Made by a program: the position numbers and the translations under genes. Positions 48,731-56,794 of a stretch of 60,165 nt of DNA are shown in pieces (position 1 is the first letter of the stretch; each line of letters starts with the position of its first letter). The stretch is from Clostridia bacterium. Lineage in GTDB: Bacteria > Bacillota > Clostridia > Oscillospirales > CAG-272. Below the pieces are notes generated by a model, which was not told the DNA's origin, did not search any database, and was given only the letters and a program-made list of their open reading frames with translations. The stretch is taken from the NCBI GenBank assembly GCA_017399105.1, contig JAFQEJ010000020.1, positions 1-60,165 on the forward strand. The letters run 5' to 3'.

Positions 48731-51361
48731 ATGAAGTTTTACGACTCGGACATTGAATCGGTTCTCAAAGAATGTGCCGCGGTAAAAGAAGGTCTTACCA
48801 CCGCAGAAGCCAACGCACGCCTTGAGAAAAACGGCAAGAACAAGCTGAAAGAAGCCAAAAAGGATTCCATCATCAAGCAGTTCTTCAAGCAGATGGCAGA
48901 TCCCATGACCATCATTCTTCTGGTTGCGGCAGCAATCAGTGCGGTCACCGCTGTTATTGAACATGAAAGTCCCATCGATGTATTCATCATCCTGTTCGTC
49001 GTCATCATCAATGCGGTGCTCGGCGTATATCAGGAGAACAAAGCAGAAAAGGCGATTGAAGCCCTGCAGGAAATGAGTGCCGCCACGTCAAAGGTACTGC
49101 GCGACGGCAAGCTCTCCATCGTTAAGAGTGAAGATCTGGTTGTTGGTGACATCGTTCTGCTGGAAGCAGGTGACTCGGTTCCCGCTGACGGCCGTCTGAT
49201 CGAGAATGCATCCCTCAAGATTGAGGAAGCTGCCCTCACCGGCGAGAGTGTTCCGGTCACCAAGTTTATCGATATCATCAATCTGACAGACTCCAAAGAG
49301 GTTCCGCTGGGTGACCGCAAGAACATGGTTTACATGGGCTCCACCGTTGCATACGGACGCGGCACTTATGTTGTAACTGCCACCGGTATGGACACCGAAA
49401 TGGGTAAGATTGCCGATGCCCTCGCAAAGGCTGAAGAGGGTCAGACTCCTCTCCAGATCAAGCTGGCTCAGCTCTCCAAGATTCTTACCTGGCTGGTGCT
49501 TGGCATCTGTATCGTCATCTTCGGCGTTCAGCTCATCCGCGACGGCTTTGAATTCGGTACTGTGCTCAACTCCTTCATGGTTGCAGTTTCTCTTGCTGTT
49601 GCCGCAATTCCCGAGGGTCTGGCTGCGGTTGTTACAGTTGTTCTCTCGATCGGCGTTACAAACATGTCAAAGCGCAATGCCATCATCCGCCGCCTGACCG
49701 CGGTTGAAACACTCGGCTGTGCACAGATCATCTGCTCGGATAAGACAGGTACGCTGACTCAGAACAAGATGACGGTTGTGGATCATTACGGCGAGGACGA
49801 AGCGCTGCTGGCTACCTCCATGGCGCTCTGCTCGGATGCCGAGATCGATGACAAAGATGTTGTAACCGGTGAGCCCACCGAGGCTGCGCTGGTTGCTTAT
49901 GCTGCAAAGCTGAATCTGAAGAAGTACAACCTCAAGGCTGAAGCTCCCCGTCTGGGTGAAGCTCCCTTCGACAGCGGACGTAAGATGATGTCCACTGTTC
50001 ACAATTGCGGCGGCAAGGTTGTTCAGTATACAAAGGGCGCGCCCGATGAAATTCTCCGCCGCTGTGCGTATTATCTTGAGGGCGACAAGGTCACTCCCAT
50101 GACCGATGCAAAACGCGCCGATATTCTGAAGTCCAATAAGGCAATGGCAGACCGTGCGCTCCGCGTGCTTGCTTCGGCTATGCGTAATTATGACGCTGCT
50201 CCCGCAAGCTATGAGCCCGAGGATCTGGAGTGTGATCTCTGCTTCGTCGGCCTTGTAGGTATGATCGACCCTGTACGTCCCGAAGTTAAGGACGCTATTT
50301 CCGAGTGCAACAGCGCAGGTATCCGTGCGATTATGATCACCGGCGACCATGTAGACACTGCAGTCGCCATCGCTAAGGAGCTTGGTATTCTCACTGAGGG
50401 CAAGCGTGCCATCACCGGCGCACAGCTCTCCGAAATGAGCGATGAAGAATTCGGCAAGCAGTTCACCGAGATCGCTGTTTACGCCCGCGTACAGCCCGAG
50501 CACAAGACCCGTATTGTCAACGCTTGGCGCGGCGCAGGCTATGTCACCGCTATGACCGGTGACGGTGTCAACGATGCGCCTTCCATTAAGTCTGCTGATA
50601 TCGGCGTTGGTATGGGTATCACCGGTACCGACGTCACCAAGAATGTCGCTGACATGGTTCTTGCTGATGACAACTTTGCCACCATCGTAGGCGCGGTCGA
50701 GGAAGGCCGCCGCATTTACGACAACATCCGTAAGGCGATCCAGTTCCTTCTTGGCTCCAACATGAGTGAGGTTATCAGTATCTTCACCGCAACTCTCCTG
50801 GGCTTCACCATTCTCAAGCCTGTACACCTGCTCTGGATCAACCTGGTTACCGACTGCTTCCCGGCTCTCGCTCTGGGCATGGAAAAAGCAGAACCCGGCA
50901 TCATGAAGCGTCAGCCCCGTCCTGCAAAGGCCGGTATCTTCTCGGGCGGCATGGGCGTTGATATCGCATATCAGGGCATCATGGTTTCGGTGCTCACCAT
51001 CCTCTCCTACTTCATCGGTCACTTCATTGAGAGCGGCAACTGGGAAATCACCAACAGCGCCGATGGTATGACCATGGCATTCCTTACCATGAGTATGGCT
51101 GAGATTTTCCACAGCTTCAACATGCGTTCTCAGCGCGGCAGCATCCTTACCCTTGGAAGCTTTAACAAGTTCCTCACCTTCGCAGCCCTTGGCAGCTTCG
51201 TTCTGACAACGCTTGTCTGCGAAATTCCCTTCCTCGCTACCGCTTTCGGCTTTGAGTCTATCTCCTTCGTTGAGTATGCCATCGCCATTGGCCTTGCTGT
51301 TCTCACCATTCCGATTGTTGAGTGTGTCAAGTTCATTCAGCGCAAGGTCAGCAAGAACTAA
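48731..51361 (+). CDS. Cation-translocating P-type ATPase (calcium/manganese type, PMCA/SERCA-like)
   Basis: The 876-residue pump has the actuator motif EEAALTGESVPV (about 165-176) and the phosphorylation site ICSDKTGTLTQNKM (Asp near 337). The KGAPDEILRRC nucleotide-binding region, MITGDHVDTAVAIA and the hinge MTGDGVNDAPSIKSADIGVGMG follow. Membrane helix 4 carries AAIPEGLAAVV and helix 6 NLVTDCFPALALGMEKAE, as in type II calcium pumps. Sequence places it with calcium-type ATPases, but the manganese riboswitch in front argues for manganese export as a main duty. The GGGAGG site is six bases before the ATG. Confidence 0.93.
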   Translation: MKFYDSDIESVLKECAAVKEGLTTAEANARLEKNGKNKLKEAKKDSIIKQFFKQMADPMTIILLVAAAISAVTAVIEHESPIDVFIILFVVIINAVLGVYQENKAEKAIEALQEMSAATSKVLRDGKLSIVKSEDLVVGDIVLLEAGDSVPADGRLIENASLKIEEAALTGESVPVTKFIDIINLTDSKEVPLGDRKNMVYMGSTVAYGRGTYVVTATGMDTEMGKIADALAKAEEGQTPLQIKLAQLSKILTWLVLGICIVIFGVQLIRDGFEFGTVLNSFMVAVSLAVAAIPEGLAAVVTVVLSIGVTNMSKRNAIIRRLTAVETLGCAQIICSDKTGTLTQNKMTVVDHYGEDEALLATSMALCSDAEIDDKDVVTGEPTEAALVAYAAKLNLKKYNLKAEAPRLGEAPFDSGRKMMSTVHNCGGKVVQYTKGAPDEILRRCAYYLEGDKVTPMTDAKRADILKSNKAMADRALRVLASAMRNYDAAPASYEPEDLECDLCFVGLVGMIDPVRPEVKDAISECNSAGIRAIMITGDHVDTAVAIAKELGILTEGKRAITGAQLSEMSDEEFGKQFTEIAVYARVQPEHKTRIVNAWRGAGYVTAMTGDGVNDAPSIKSADIGVGMGITGTDVTKNVADMVLADDNFATIVGAVEEGRRIYDNIRKAIQFLLGSNMSEVISIFTATLLGFTILKPVHLLWINLVTDCFPALALGMEKAEPGIMKRQPRPAKAGIFSGGMGVDIAYQGIMVSVLTILSYFIGHFIESGNWEITNSADGMTMAFLTMSMAEIFHSFNMRSQRGSILTLGSFNKFLTFAALGSFVLTTLVCEIPFLATAFGFESISFVEYAIAIGLAVLTIPIVECVKFIQRKVSKN

Positions 51362-51376
51362 TCTGCAAAAATAATC

Positions 51377-51408
51377 AGGACTGCATTGCAAAATGCAGTC
51401 CTTTTTGT
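51377..51408 (+). terminator. Terminator after the P-type ATPase gene
   Basis: AGGACTGCATT pairs perfectly with AATGCAGTCCT around a 4-base loop, followed by TTTTG and TTTTT. The convergent glycosidase gene ends at 51411. Confidence 0.88.
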
Positions 51409-51410
51409 TT

Positions 51411-53357
51411 TTATTCGACAACCTCAAGAATGTCATACAGATTGATTCTGTCAATCTCAACTGCAGCAATTCCATCCTTGTAGTCAAAAGGAATTTCTTT
51501 TCCCTCGGGCTGAAGAATCAGCACCTTGGGAGCTTTATCCAGCTTGATTTGAAGCTTAATATCGACAATAGGCGGGATCTGATCCTCTGTTGCACATTCC
51601 ATGGAGGCATGATTGCCATTGGCATTGATGAGCTGAATGAAGAGTTTGCCATCCTTGTTCAGCTCCACCATCTCAAGAGTACCGAGTGCTTTGGCTTTAA
51701 CCTTCGGTGTGTAGAGCTTATCACAGAGAAGATCGATCAGCTTTCGATGCATATACTGATTGCATGCTCCGTACTGTGTGCCAATATCGCCGGCGATAAG
51801 AGCGATCTTGCCCTTGCCGTACGGAAGGATGACAGCGGCGTGCTGATTCATCTCACGCTGAGATTCGCCGAGGGTAGCAACGATTTCGGCGTTTTCAGCG
51901 GTAACGCTGCGCAGATCCTTGATCTTTGCAAATTCGTTACTTCCAATGGTGAGCCAGCGCCAATTGTCCTTATGATCGGTCCGGTCAATCGTGAAGAGTC
52001 CGCTGTAATCTGCGAAGAGCTTACAGGTATTCACACCGGTGAGCAGCAGGCTGCCGCCGCGCTTTGCGTATTCAAGCAGACCGTCCATCGTCTCGGGAGC
52101 CAATCCGTAGGCAAGCTCGGGCAGAATGATCAGCTTAAAGTCACCGCATTTGTCCATGAGATTATGCTCGCAGGCGATTTCAACCGAGCGTCCGGTATCA
52201 CAGATGAGAGTGGTGATACCAACCACACGCATATATCCGCCGCGGCTATAGAGTCCCTCGGATTCAAGGCTGCGGTCATGGGTCGAGAGGAGAATCACTG
52301 CTTCATGCTCGGCTTTGCCGCGGAAGCAATAAGGGATGCGGGCGCGGACAAATTCAGCTACAGCAGTCATGGGACGAATTTCTTCCATACGTGGGGCACC
52401 GTCGGGATACTGAGTGATGTAGGTCTGAAAACCGCCGCCTACTGCCAGGATGGTGGATGCCTCCTGCATGATCTGAACGGGATGTTTGGTCATCATGGGC
52501 GGTCTGTCGGCATCCTGATGACGGAAGTTCCACGCCATCAGATCCCATGTGCGATCCTGGCCTGCCAGCGTTCTGCCTGCATAACGGGCGATATTGTAGG
52601 AATTCCAGGGGTTGAAATCACCCGAAAGGAAATCAACATTGGCACTGACAGCTTCGGGCATGTGATCCGAGAAGGCCCAGTTGGAGGCAATCTGAAAATC
52701 GGGATACTTCTCATGTACAGCGTCTGTGTAATGGCGCACATAGCGGCGGAAGAGCTCACGATTGAATTCGCGATATTCGTCATAGTAGGGATCGCCGCGC
52801 TTCACGGGAAGCTTGCCTTCCAGATCGATGCCGCATTCACGCTCAAATGCTGCCACTGTGTCGGGATGGTAATCCACCGTCGTGCCCCAGCATTCGCCGT
52901 CCAGCCATACACCGTCAACGCCATATTTGCCCGCCAGCTCCATGAGCTGAGGGATTACGAGGTTATCAACATAGGGACCGAGTGTACGGGTAGCTCCCTC
53001 AGAGCGGCTGCCATCGGGATTCATCACAGCATCCTCAGGATGTTTCGCGCAATAATTGTAGTCTATAACGCCGGAATAGTGCATATAGAGGGCAACACCT
53101 TCCTCACGGGTAACTCTGCGCCAGAGCTCAAGCGGATCTCCGACAAACTCGGGCATGGCATTGCCGCACTCGGTGGGATAGGATGCCCAGCCGGGATGAC
53201 CCTTGCAGTCGATCTGAAGAAAATCGGGGCGAATTGTGCGGCAGATTTCACGAATATCCTTCTCCTTCAACGTTGCGCCCACCGCAGGCCGTCCGGGATA
53301 GGGGGATGCGTGAAAATCAAAATGCAGTCCAAAGGAACTGTCTGTACGTTTTTTCAT
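51411..53357 (-). CDS. Putative glycoside hydrolase (GHL6-like barrel with glutamine-amidotransferase-like domain)
   Basis: The 648-residue product begins FGLHFDFHASPYPG, then PDFLQIDCKGHPGWASYPTECGN and GVALYMHYSGVIDYNY. YGVDGVWLDGECWGTTVDYHP follows, with candidate acids Asp, Glu and Asp on one strand end. The middle part (about 360-520) reads AVILLSTHDRSLE, LIILPELAYGL and GGSLLLTGVNTCKLF, as in the trimerisation or amidotransferase-like domain of beta-galactosidases and related enzymes. It resembles hypothetical glycosyl hydrolase 6 and GH29-like barrels. Specificity is unknown. No signal peptide is present. AGGAGG precedes the ATG. Confidence 0.7.
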   Translation of the reverse strand: MKKRTDSSFGLHFDFHASPYPGRPAVGATLKEKDIREICRTIRPDFLQIDCKGHPGWASYPTECGNAMPEFVGDPLELWRRVTREEGVALYMHYSGVIDYNYCAKHPEDAVMNPDGSRSEGATRTLGPYVDNLVIPQLMELAGKYGVDGVWLDGECWGTTVDYHPDTVAAFERECGIDLEGKLPVKRGDPYYDEYREFNRELFRRYVRHYTDAVHEKYPDFQIASNWAFSDHMPEAVSANVDFLSGDFNPWNSYNIARYAGRTLAGQDRTWDLMAWNFRHQDADRPPMMTKHPVQIMQEASTILAVGGGFQTYITQYPDGAPRMEEIRPMTAVAEFVRARIPYCFRGKAEHEAVILLSTHDRSLESEGLYSRGGYMRVVGITTLICDTGRSVEIACEHNLMDKCGDFKLIILPELAYGLAPETMDGLLEYAKRGGSLLLTGVNTCKLFADYSGLFTIDRTDHKDNWRWLTIGSNEFAKIKDLRSVTAENAEIVATLGESQREMNQHAAVILPYGKGKIALIAGDIGTQYGACNQYMHRKLIDLLCDKLYTPKVKAKALGTLEMVELNKDGKLFIQLINANGNHASMECATEDQIPPIVDIKLQIKLDKAPKVLILQPEGKEIPFDYKDGIAAVEIDRINLYDILEVVE

Positions 53358-53386
53358 GATATACCTCCTTGAGTGGTATTATCTGC

Positions 53387-53415
53387 ATTATAGCAGAGCA
53401 CCGGCGCATTGTCAA
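53387..53415 (-). promoter_or_regulatory. Sigma-A promoter of the GHL6-like gene
   Basis: On the minus strand TTGACA (53415-53410) and TATAAT (53392-53387) are 17 bases apart. Confidence 0.85.
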
Positions 53416-53421
53416 GAAAAA

Positions 53422-53455
53422 CGAATATATTGATAATATTATGACAGTATTCGTT
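53422..53455. repeat. Inverted repeat upstream of the GHL6-like promoter
   Basis: ACGAATA and TATTCGT face each other across a 20-base AT-rich centre, just upstream of the -35 box. It may be an operator. The rest of the gap 53358-53613 holds only the terminator at 53529-53588. Confidence 0.35.
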
Positions 53456-53528
53456 AAAATATTGATATTTATCATAATTTTTCAATAGATGTTTATGATA
53501 CCGATACTGCCGCACTGCATAAATTCGC

Positions 53529-53588
53529 AAAAAACTGCACCCTGTTGTCAGTCGATAATTTTATCATAACACTGACAACAGGGTGCAG
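53529..53588 (-). terminator. Terminator after the first solute-binding protein gene
   Basis: On the minus strand CTGCACCCTGTTGTCAGT pairs perfectly with ACTGACAACAGGGTGCAG around an 18-base loop, followed by TTTTTTGCG. This 18-bp stem is one of the longest in the window. Confidence 0.9.
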
Positions 53589-53613
53589 CTCGCACTTCAT
53601 TCAGTTTGCAGTT

Positions 53614-55098
53614 TTATCCAACCAATTCGGAAGCTTCGATCAGATCATCCACCTGAGTCTGAATTCTCTTCTTATTTTTTTCGATGGCAGAAGCAACTCT
53701 TCCGCTGTCCTGCATGATAAAGGTATCATTGATGATAGGCTTTGTAACCAGTGATTCGAGGCTGTGACCTAAATCAAAGCTGATGGTGCTGAAAATAATA
53801 TCGAGCATATCGGCGCTTTCATCATCGCGGGCAGCTTTGGTTTTGAGGGCAACTTCCTTGTAGATCGGCAGCACCTCATGATAAGTATAGTAAGCCATTG
53901 CCTCGAGGAGAATACCGAGATTTTCATATTTATCGGGTGTTGTGGTACGAAGCAGGAAGAGTGCCGAGCTTCCTACAGACAATGAGCGGTAATTCTCCAC
54001 AGATTCGTCAAATTTCGGGAAGGGGAGTATACCAATCTCAAAGCCCTCTACGTTTCTTAAGTTCTCCATGCCCATCAGGTTTGCCTGAGCAAAGAGCGAG
54101 CGGTTCAGCTCGAAGAAGAGGGGCTCGGTTCCATTGTCGGGATTCTTAACATTGGTCCAATAAGCACCGCTTGTAAAGGTCTTATCGATGAAGGTCTGAA
54201 GTACGCTGATGCTGCGCTCATTATCGAAAGCAAATACCGGGTAGTGATCCTCGTCATAGTCAATATAGCGAACACCCGACGAAGCTACAGCCGCATTGAC
54301 AAATGCCTTGGTCGAGGCTGCATCATGGAAGCCCCACTGATCCTGATCGTCGTATATACTGTCACCGTTCAGATCCTGTACCGCTGCCTTGCCGTATTCA
54401 TACATCTTGTCAAGGGTCCAGCTGCCTTCTCTTGCGCTGTTGTAGAGCTCATTCTGATCAAAATTCAAAGCCTTCAGCATATCTTTATTGAAAACCACGC
54501 CATTGGTGCAGCTTGCGGCACTGATACTGGTGTAGCCGTTAAGAGCGATCTGCTTGCCGCCCCAGTTATATACTTCGGTGGCATCGGGATTCCACCACAC
54601 CTCATTCAATCTCAGATGAGGAATGTTGTTCCAGTCGGACACACAGGGCATGAAGTTCTTGATATATATATCATAAATTGAAACAACCTCAAACTTGTGG
54701 TCATCGCTGTTGATCTGATTTGCAACCATCAGCGCGACATCGCCATGACTCTGGGATTCGTCCTGATGTATATTGAATTTTGCCTTGAATCGCTCCTCCA
54801 GATATCTGTTGCGCTTATAAAGTGCATCATTAACAGGCTCGCCGTTTTCTTCAGTTAAATACTGAGCTTTTGTCCAACGGGTGAGGCTTGCGAGAATATT
54901 CATCTCAAAGCCGTCCATATCGACATTCTCAAGACCGTCGGCCGGCTTGGGTGCTTCAGTTTCGACAGGTGCCGCTGTTGTTACCGCCGCCTTTGTTTCC
55001 TCCGGCACATCCGCATTTCCGCAGGAAGCCAACATGAGGAGTGCAAGGAGACAGGCGATCATGCGCATCGGCGCTGCAGTTCTTCTGGTTGTCATCAT
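53614..55098 (-). CDS. Extracellular solute-binding lipoprotein (sugar ABC-type), paralogue 1
   Basis: The product of about 494 residues has a lipoprotein signal (LLALLMLASCGNADVPEE) and a Thr/Glu/Pro spacer, then a family 1-like substrate-binding fold. ENGEPVNDALYKRNRYLEERF is the usual opening. A calcium-loop-like DLNGDSIYDDQDQWGF is in the middle, and ALKTKAARDDESADMLDII is near the end. It resembles the second such protein at 58515-59999. No permease or ATPase gene is nearby, so the transporter is elsewhere or shared. ATGATG at 55098 follows AAAGGA at nine bases; the TTG at 55116 is not used. Confidence 0.88.
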   Translation of the reverse strand: MMTTRRTAAPMRMIACLLALLMLASCGNADVPEETKAAVTTAAPVETEAPKPADGLENVDMDGFEMNILASLTRWTKAQYLTEENGEPVNDALYKRNRYLEERFKAKFNIHQDESQSHGDVALMVANQINSDDHKFEVVSIYDIYIKNFMPCVSDWNNIPHLRLNEVWWNPDATEVYNWGGKQIALNGYTSISAASCTNGVVFNKDMLKALNFDQNELYNSAREGSWTLDKMYEYGKAAVQDLNGDSIYDDQDQWGFHDAASTKAFVNAAVASSGVRYIDYDEDHYPVFAFDNERSISVLQTFIDKTFTSGAYWTNVKNPDNGTEPLFFELNRSLFAQANLMGMENLRNVEGFEIGILPFPKFDESVENYRSLSVGSSALFLLRTTTPDKYENLGILLEAMAYYTYHEVLPIYKEVALKTKAARDDESADMLDIIFSTISFDLGHSLESLVTKPIINDTFIMQDSGRVASAIEKNKKRIQTQVDDLIEASELVG

Positions 55099-55119
55099 CG
55101 TCGTTTTTCCTTTCAATTC

Positions 55120-55134
55120 ATAAACGTTTTATGA
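55120..55134. promoter_or_regulatory. LacI-type operator candidate in the leader of the first solute-binding gene
   Basis: CATAAACGTTTTATG is a near-perfect palindrome with the AACGTT centre seen in LacI-family operators. It lies between the promoter and the ribosome site. Confidence 0.45.
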
Positions 55135-55158
55135 GATTATGCTCATATCTGTGATATC

Positions 55159-55188
55159 ATCATAGCACGTTTTTCAGGCTGCGGTCAA
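55159..55188 (-). promoter_or_regulatory. Sigma-A promoter of the first solute-binding gene
   Basis: On the minus strand TTGACC (55188-55183) and TATGAT (55164-55159) are 18 bases apart. The stretch from here to 55321 holds no other recognised feature. Confidence 0.65.
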
Positions 55189-55321
55189 TAGATTGCGCCG
55201 CTTTGCATAAATTTTCGATATTTTTAAGCTTATAAATTTGATACTTTTCTTAATTTTGTCCAGTATTATGAAAATAGCACTGTGCGATATTGCGGCATAA
55301 AAATGAGCAAAAATACATTAT

Positions 55322-55355
55322 AAAAGGCATAAACGCAGAAGCATTTATGCCTTTT
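55322..55355 (-). terminator. Terminator after the LD-carboxypeptidase gene
   Basis: AAAAGGCATAAA pairs perfectly with TTTATGCCTTTT around a 10-base loop, with a TTTTATAATG run on the minus strand. Confidence 0.82.
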
Positions 55356-55414
55356 CGGTATATTTGTATATAAAACAGTATCGGTCACTGCAATTTTGTC
55401 CAGATCACTTTGTT

Positions 55415-56305
55415 TTACAGCAGCTCCAGCTTTCCACCGCAAATTCGTACATGTGCCCCCTCGGGAAGTGTATAGGTAGGAGTATCGTGACCGAATTTCA
55501 CATTGCGTAGTACCGGCTTCCCAAAATCAGCCAACTGCTCGGCGAAAACTTCATCTACAGTCAGCGAATTGCTGTAATCGGTGAGACCACAGTTGGTGAA
55601 ATAGCCCAGCACCAATCCTGCACAGGCATCGAGTACACCCGCATTGCGAAGCTGTGTCATCATGCGGTCGATGGTGTAGGGGCGCTCATCCACATCCTCG
55701 AGAAAGAGAATCTTTCCGGTCATATCGGGCATGTAGGGAGTGCCGACCAGACTTGCCACCAGTGACAGATTGCCTCCATAAAGCTGTCCCTCGCAATCGC
55801 CTGCAATGTATGCTTCACCCTCAATCTCATCGCAAAGCGGGTCACCGAAGAGCGCGGCTTCAAACTGCGATTTTGTCAGATCATCGCACTCGCCGTAAAA
55901 CTCGGATGCGGGCATGGGCGAATGATAGGTCACATATCTGCAGTGTCCCGCAATCGCCAGATGAAGCGCAGTAATATCGCTGTAGCCGAAGAAACGCTTG
56001 GGGTGCGCTGCAATCGCATCAAAATCCAGTTTCTTCAGAAGTCGCTGTGTACCATATCCGCCTCGTGCACAGATAACCGCCTTATATTCGTTATTGGTGA
56101 ATGACTCCATCAGATCAGCAGCGCGCAGCTCGTCATCACCGGCGAAAAAACCATGGAGACTGCGGCAGGATTCAAATACAACCGGCTTTAGACCGAGCGA
56201 TTCAAGATAGGCAACGCCGCCATTCAGCTTTTCCTCCGAGGGTGTGGTAGCAGGAGCAATCACAGCAACCTTGTCTCCTTTTTTCACAGGCGCGGGTATC
56301 ATCAT
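55415..56305 (-). CDS. LD-carboxypeptidase (peptidase family S66)
   Basis: The 296-residue product matches S66 LD-carboxypeptidases, which trim the last D-Ala from tetrapeptides in peptidoglycan recycling; relatives also process microcin C. VKKGDKVAVIAPATTPSEEKL opens the fold. ICARGGYGTQRLLKKLDFDAI, FFGYSDITALHL (with the nucleophile Ser), LFLEDVDERPYTIDRMM (with the Glu) and VKFGHDTPTYTLPEGA (with the His) complete the triad. There is no signal peptide. It has its own consensus promoter and terminator, so it is a single-gene unit. Confidence 0.93.
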   Translation of the reverse strand: MMIPAPVKKGDKVAVIAPATTPSEEKLNGGVAYLESLGLKPVVFESCRSLHGFFAGDDELRAADLMESFTNNEYKAVICARGGYGTQRLLKKLDFDAIAAHPKRFFGYSDITALHLAIAGHCRYVTYHSPMPASEFYGECDDLTKSQFEAALFGDPLCDEIEGEAYIAGDCEGQLYGGNLSLVASLVGTPYMPDMTGKILFLEDVDERPYTIDRMMTQLRNAGVLDACAGLVLGYFTNCGLTDYSNSLTVDEVFAEQLADFGKPVLRNVKFGHDTPTYTLPEGAHVRICGGKLELL

Positions 56306-56339
56306 AAAAAATCAATCCTTTCAAAAATTCTTATAAACT

Positions 56340-56368
56340 ATTCTATACGATAAATTCTTTTTTGTCAA
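56340..56368 (-). promoter_or_regulatory. Sigma-A promoter of the LD-carboxypeptidase gene
   Basis: On the minus strand TTGACA (56368-56363) and TAGAAT (56345-56340) are 17 bases apart, directly behind the terminator of the GH32 transcript. Confidence 0.78.
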
Positions 56369-56370
56369 TG

Positions 56371-56405
56371 AAAAAGATGCCATGAATCACTTCACAGCAT
56401 CTTTA
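56371..56405 (-). terminator. Terminator of the GH32 transcript, beyond the repeats
   Basis: On the minus strand AAAGATGC pairs with GCATCTTT around a 16-base loop, followed by TTCATTG. It lies about 390 bases after the GH32 stop, so the tandem repeat should be transcribed. Confidence 0.7.
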
Positions 56406-56430
56406 TATTCAACTTAATTCACTTTCGAAT

Positions 56431-56786
56431 ATCTCCACCCTCGTGGTATGTATATTAGGCTTCATCTGCCTAACACCGATACAGGCCGTCCACCGGCACG
56501 ATGGATATTAAAAATCTCATGCACATCTTCACCTTCGTGGTATGTATATTAGGCTTCATCTGCCTAACACCGATACAAGCCGTCCACCGGCACGGTGGAT
56601 ATTAAAAATCTCATGCACATCTTCACTTTCGTGGTATGCATATTAGGCTTCATCTGCCTAACGCCGATACAGGCCGTCCACCGGCACGGTGGATATTAAA
56701 AATCTCATGCACATCTTCACCTTCGTGGTATGTATATTAGGCTTCATCTGCCTAACACCGATACAGGCCGTCCACCGGCACGGTGG
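56431..56786. repeat. 94-bp tandem repeat, 3.8 copies, in the GH32 3' region
   Basis: Copies begin at 56431, 56525, 56619 and 56713; the last stops after 74 bases, nine bases from the GH32 stop. Copies differ by only a few bases. Each full unit holds two hairpins in the transcript direction: CCACCG/CGGTGG with a 3-base loop and TTAGGC/GCCTAA with a 7-base loop. In the first copy the one change in the first stem keeps pairing as G-U. No continuous frame with protein-like features runs through it. Confidence 0.92.
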
Positions 56787-56794
56787 CTGCCGGC

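Noticed and set aside
49667..51487. 606-codon minus-strand frame opposite the P-type ATPase gene
   Set aside because: It lies antisense to clear P-type ATPase motifs and would read through the terminator. A shadow of codon bias.
51393..53372. 659-codon plus-strand frame opposite the GHL6-like gene
   Set aside because: It starts inside the terminator of the P-type ATPase gene, has no ribosome site and no family resemblance. The minus-strand gene has motifs, a promoter and AGGAGG.
56431..56786. CRISPR array
   Set aside because: The whole 94-bp unit is repeated with no unique spacers and no cas genes nearby.
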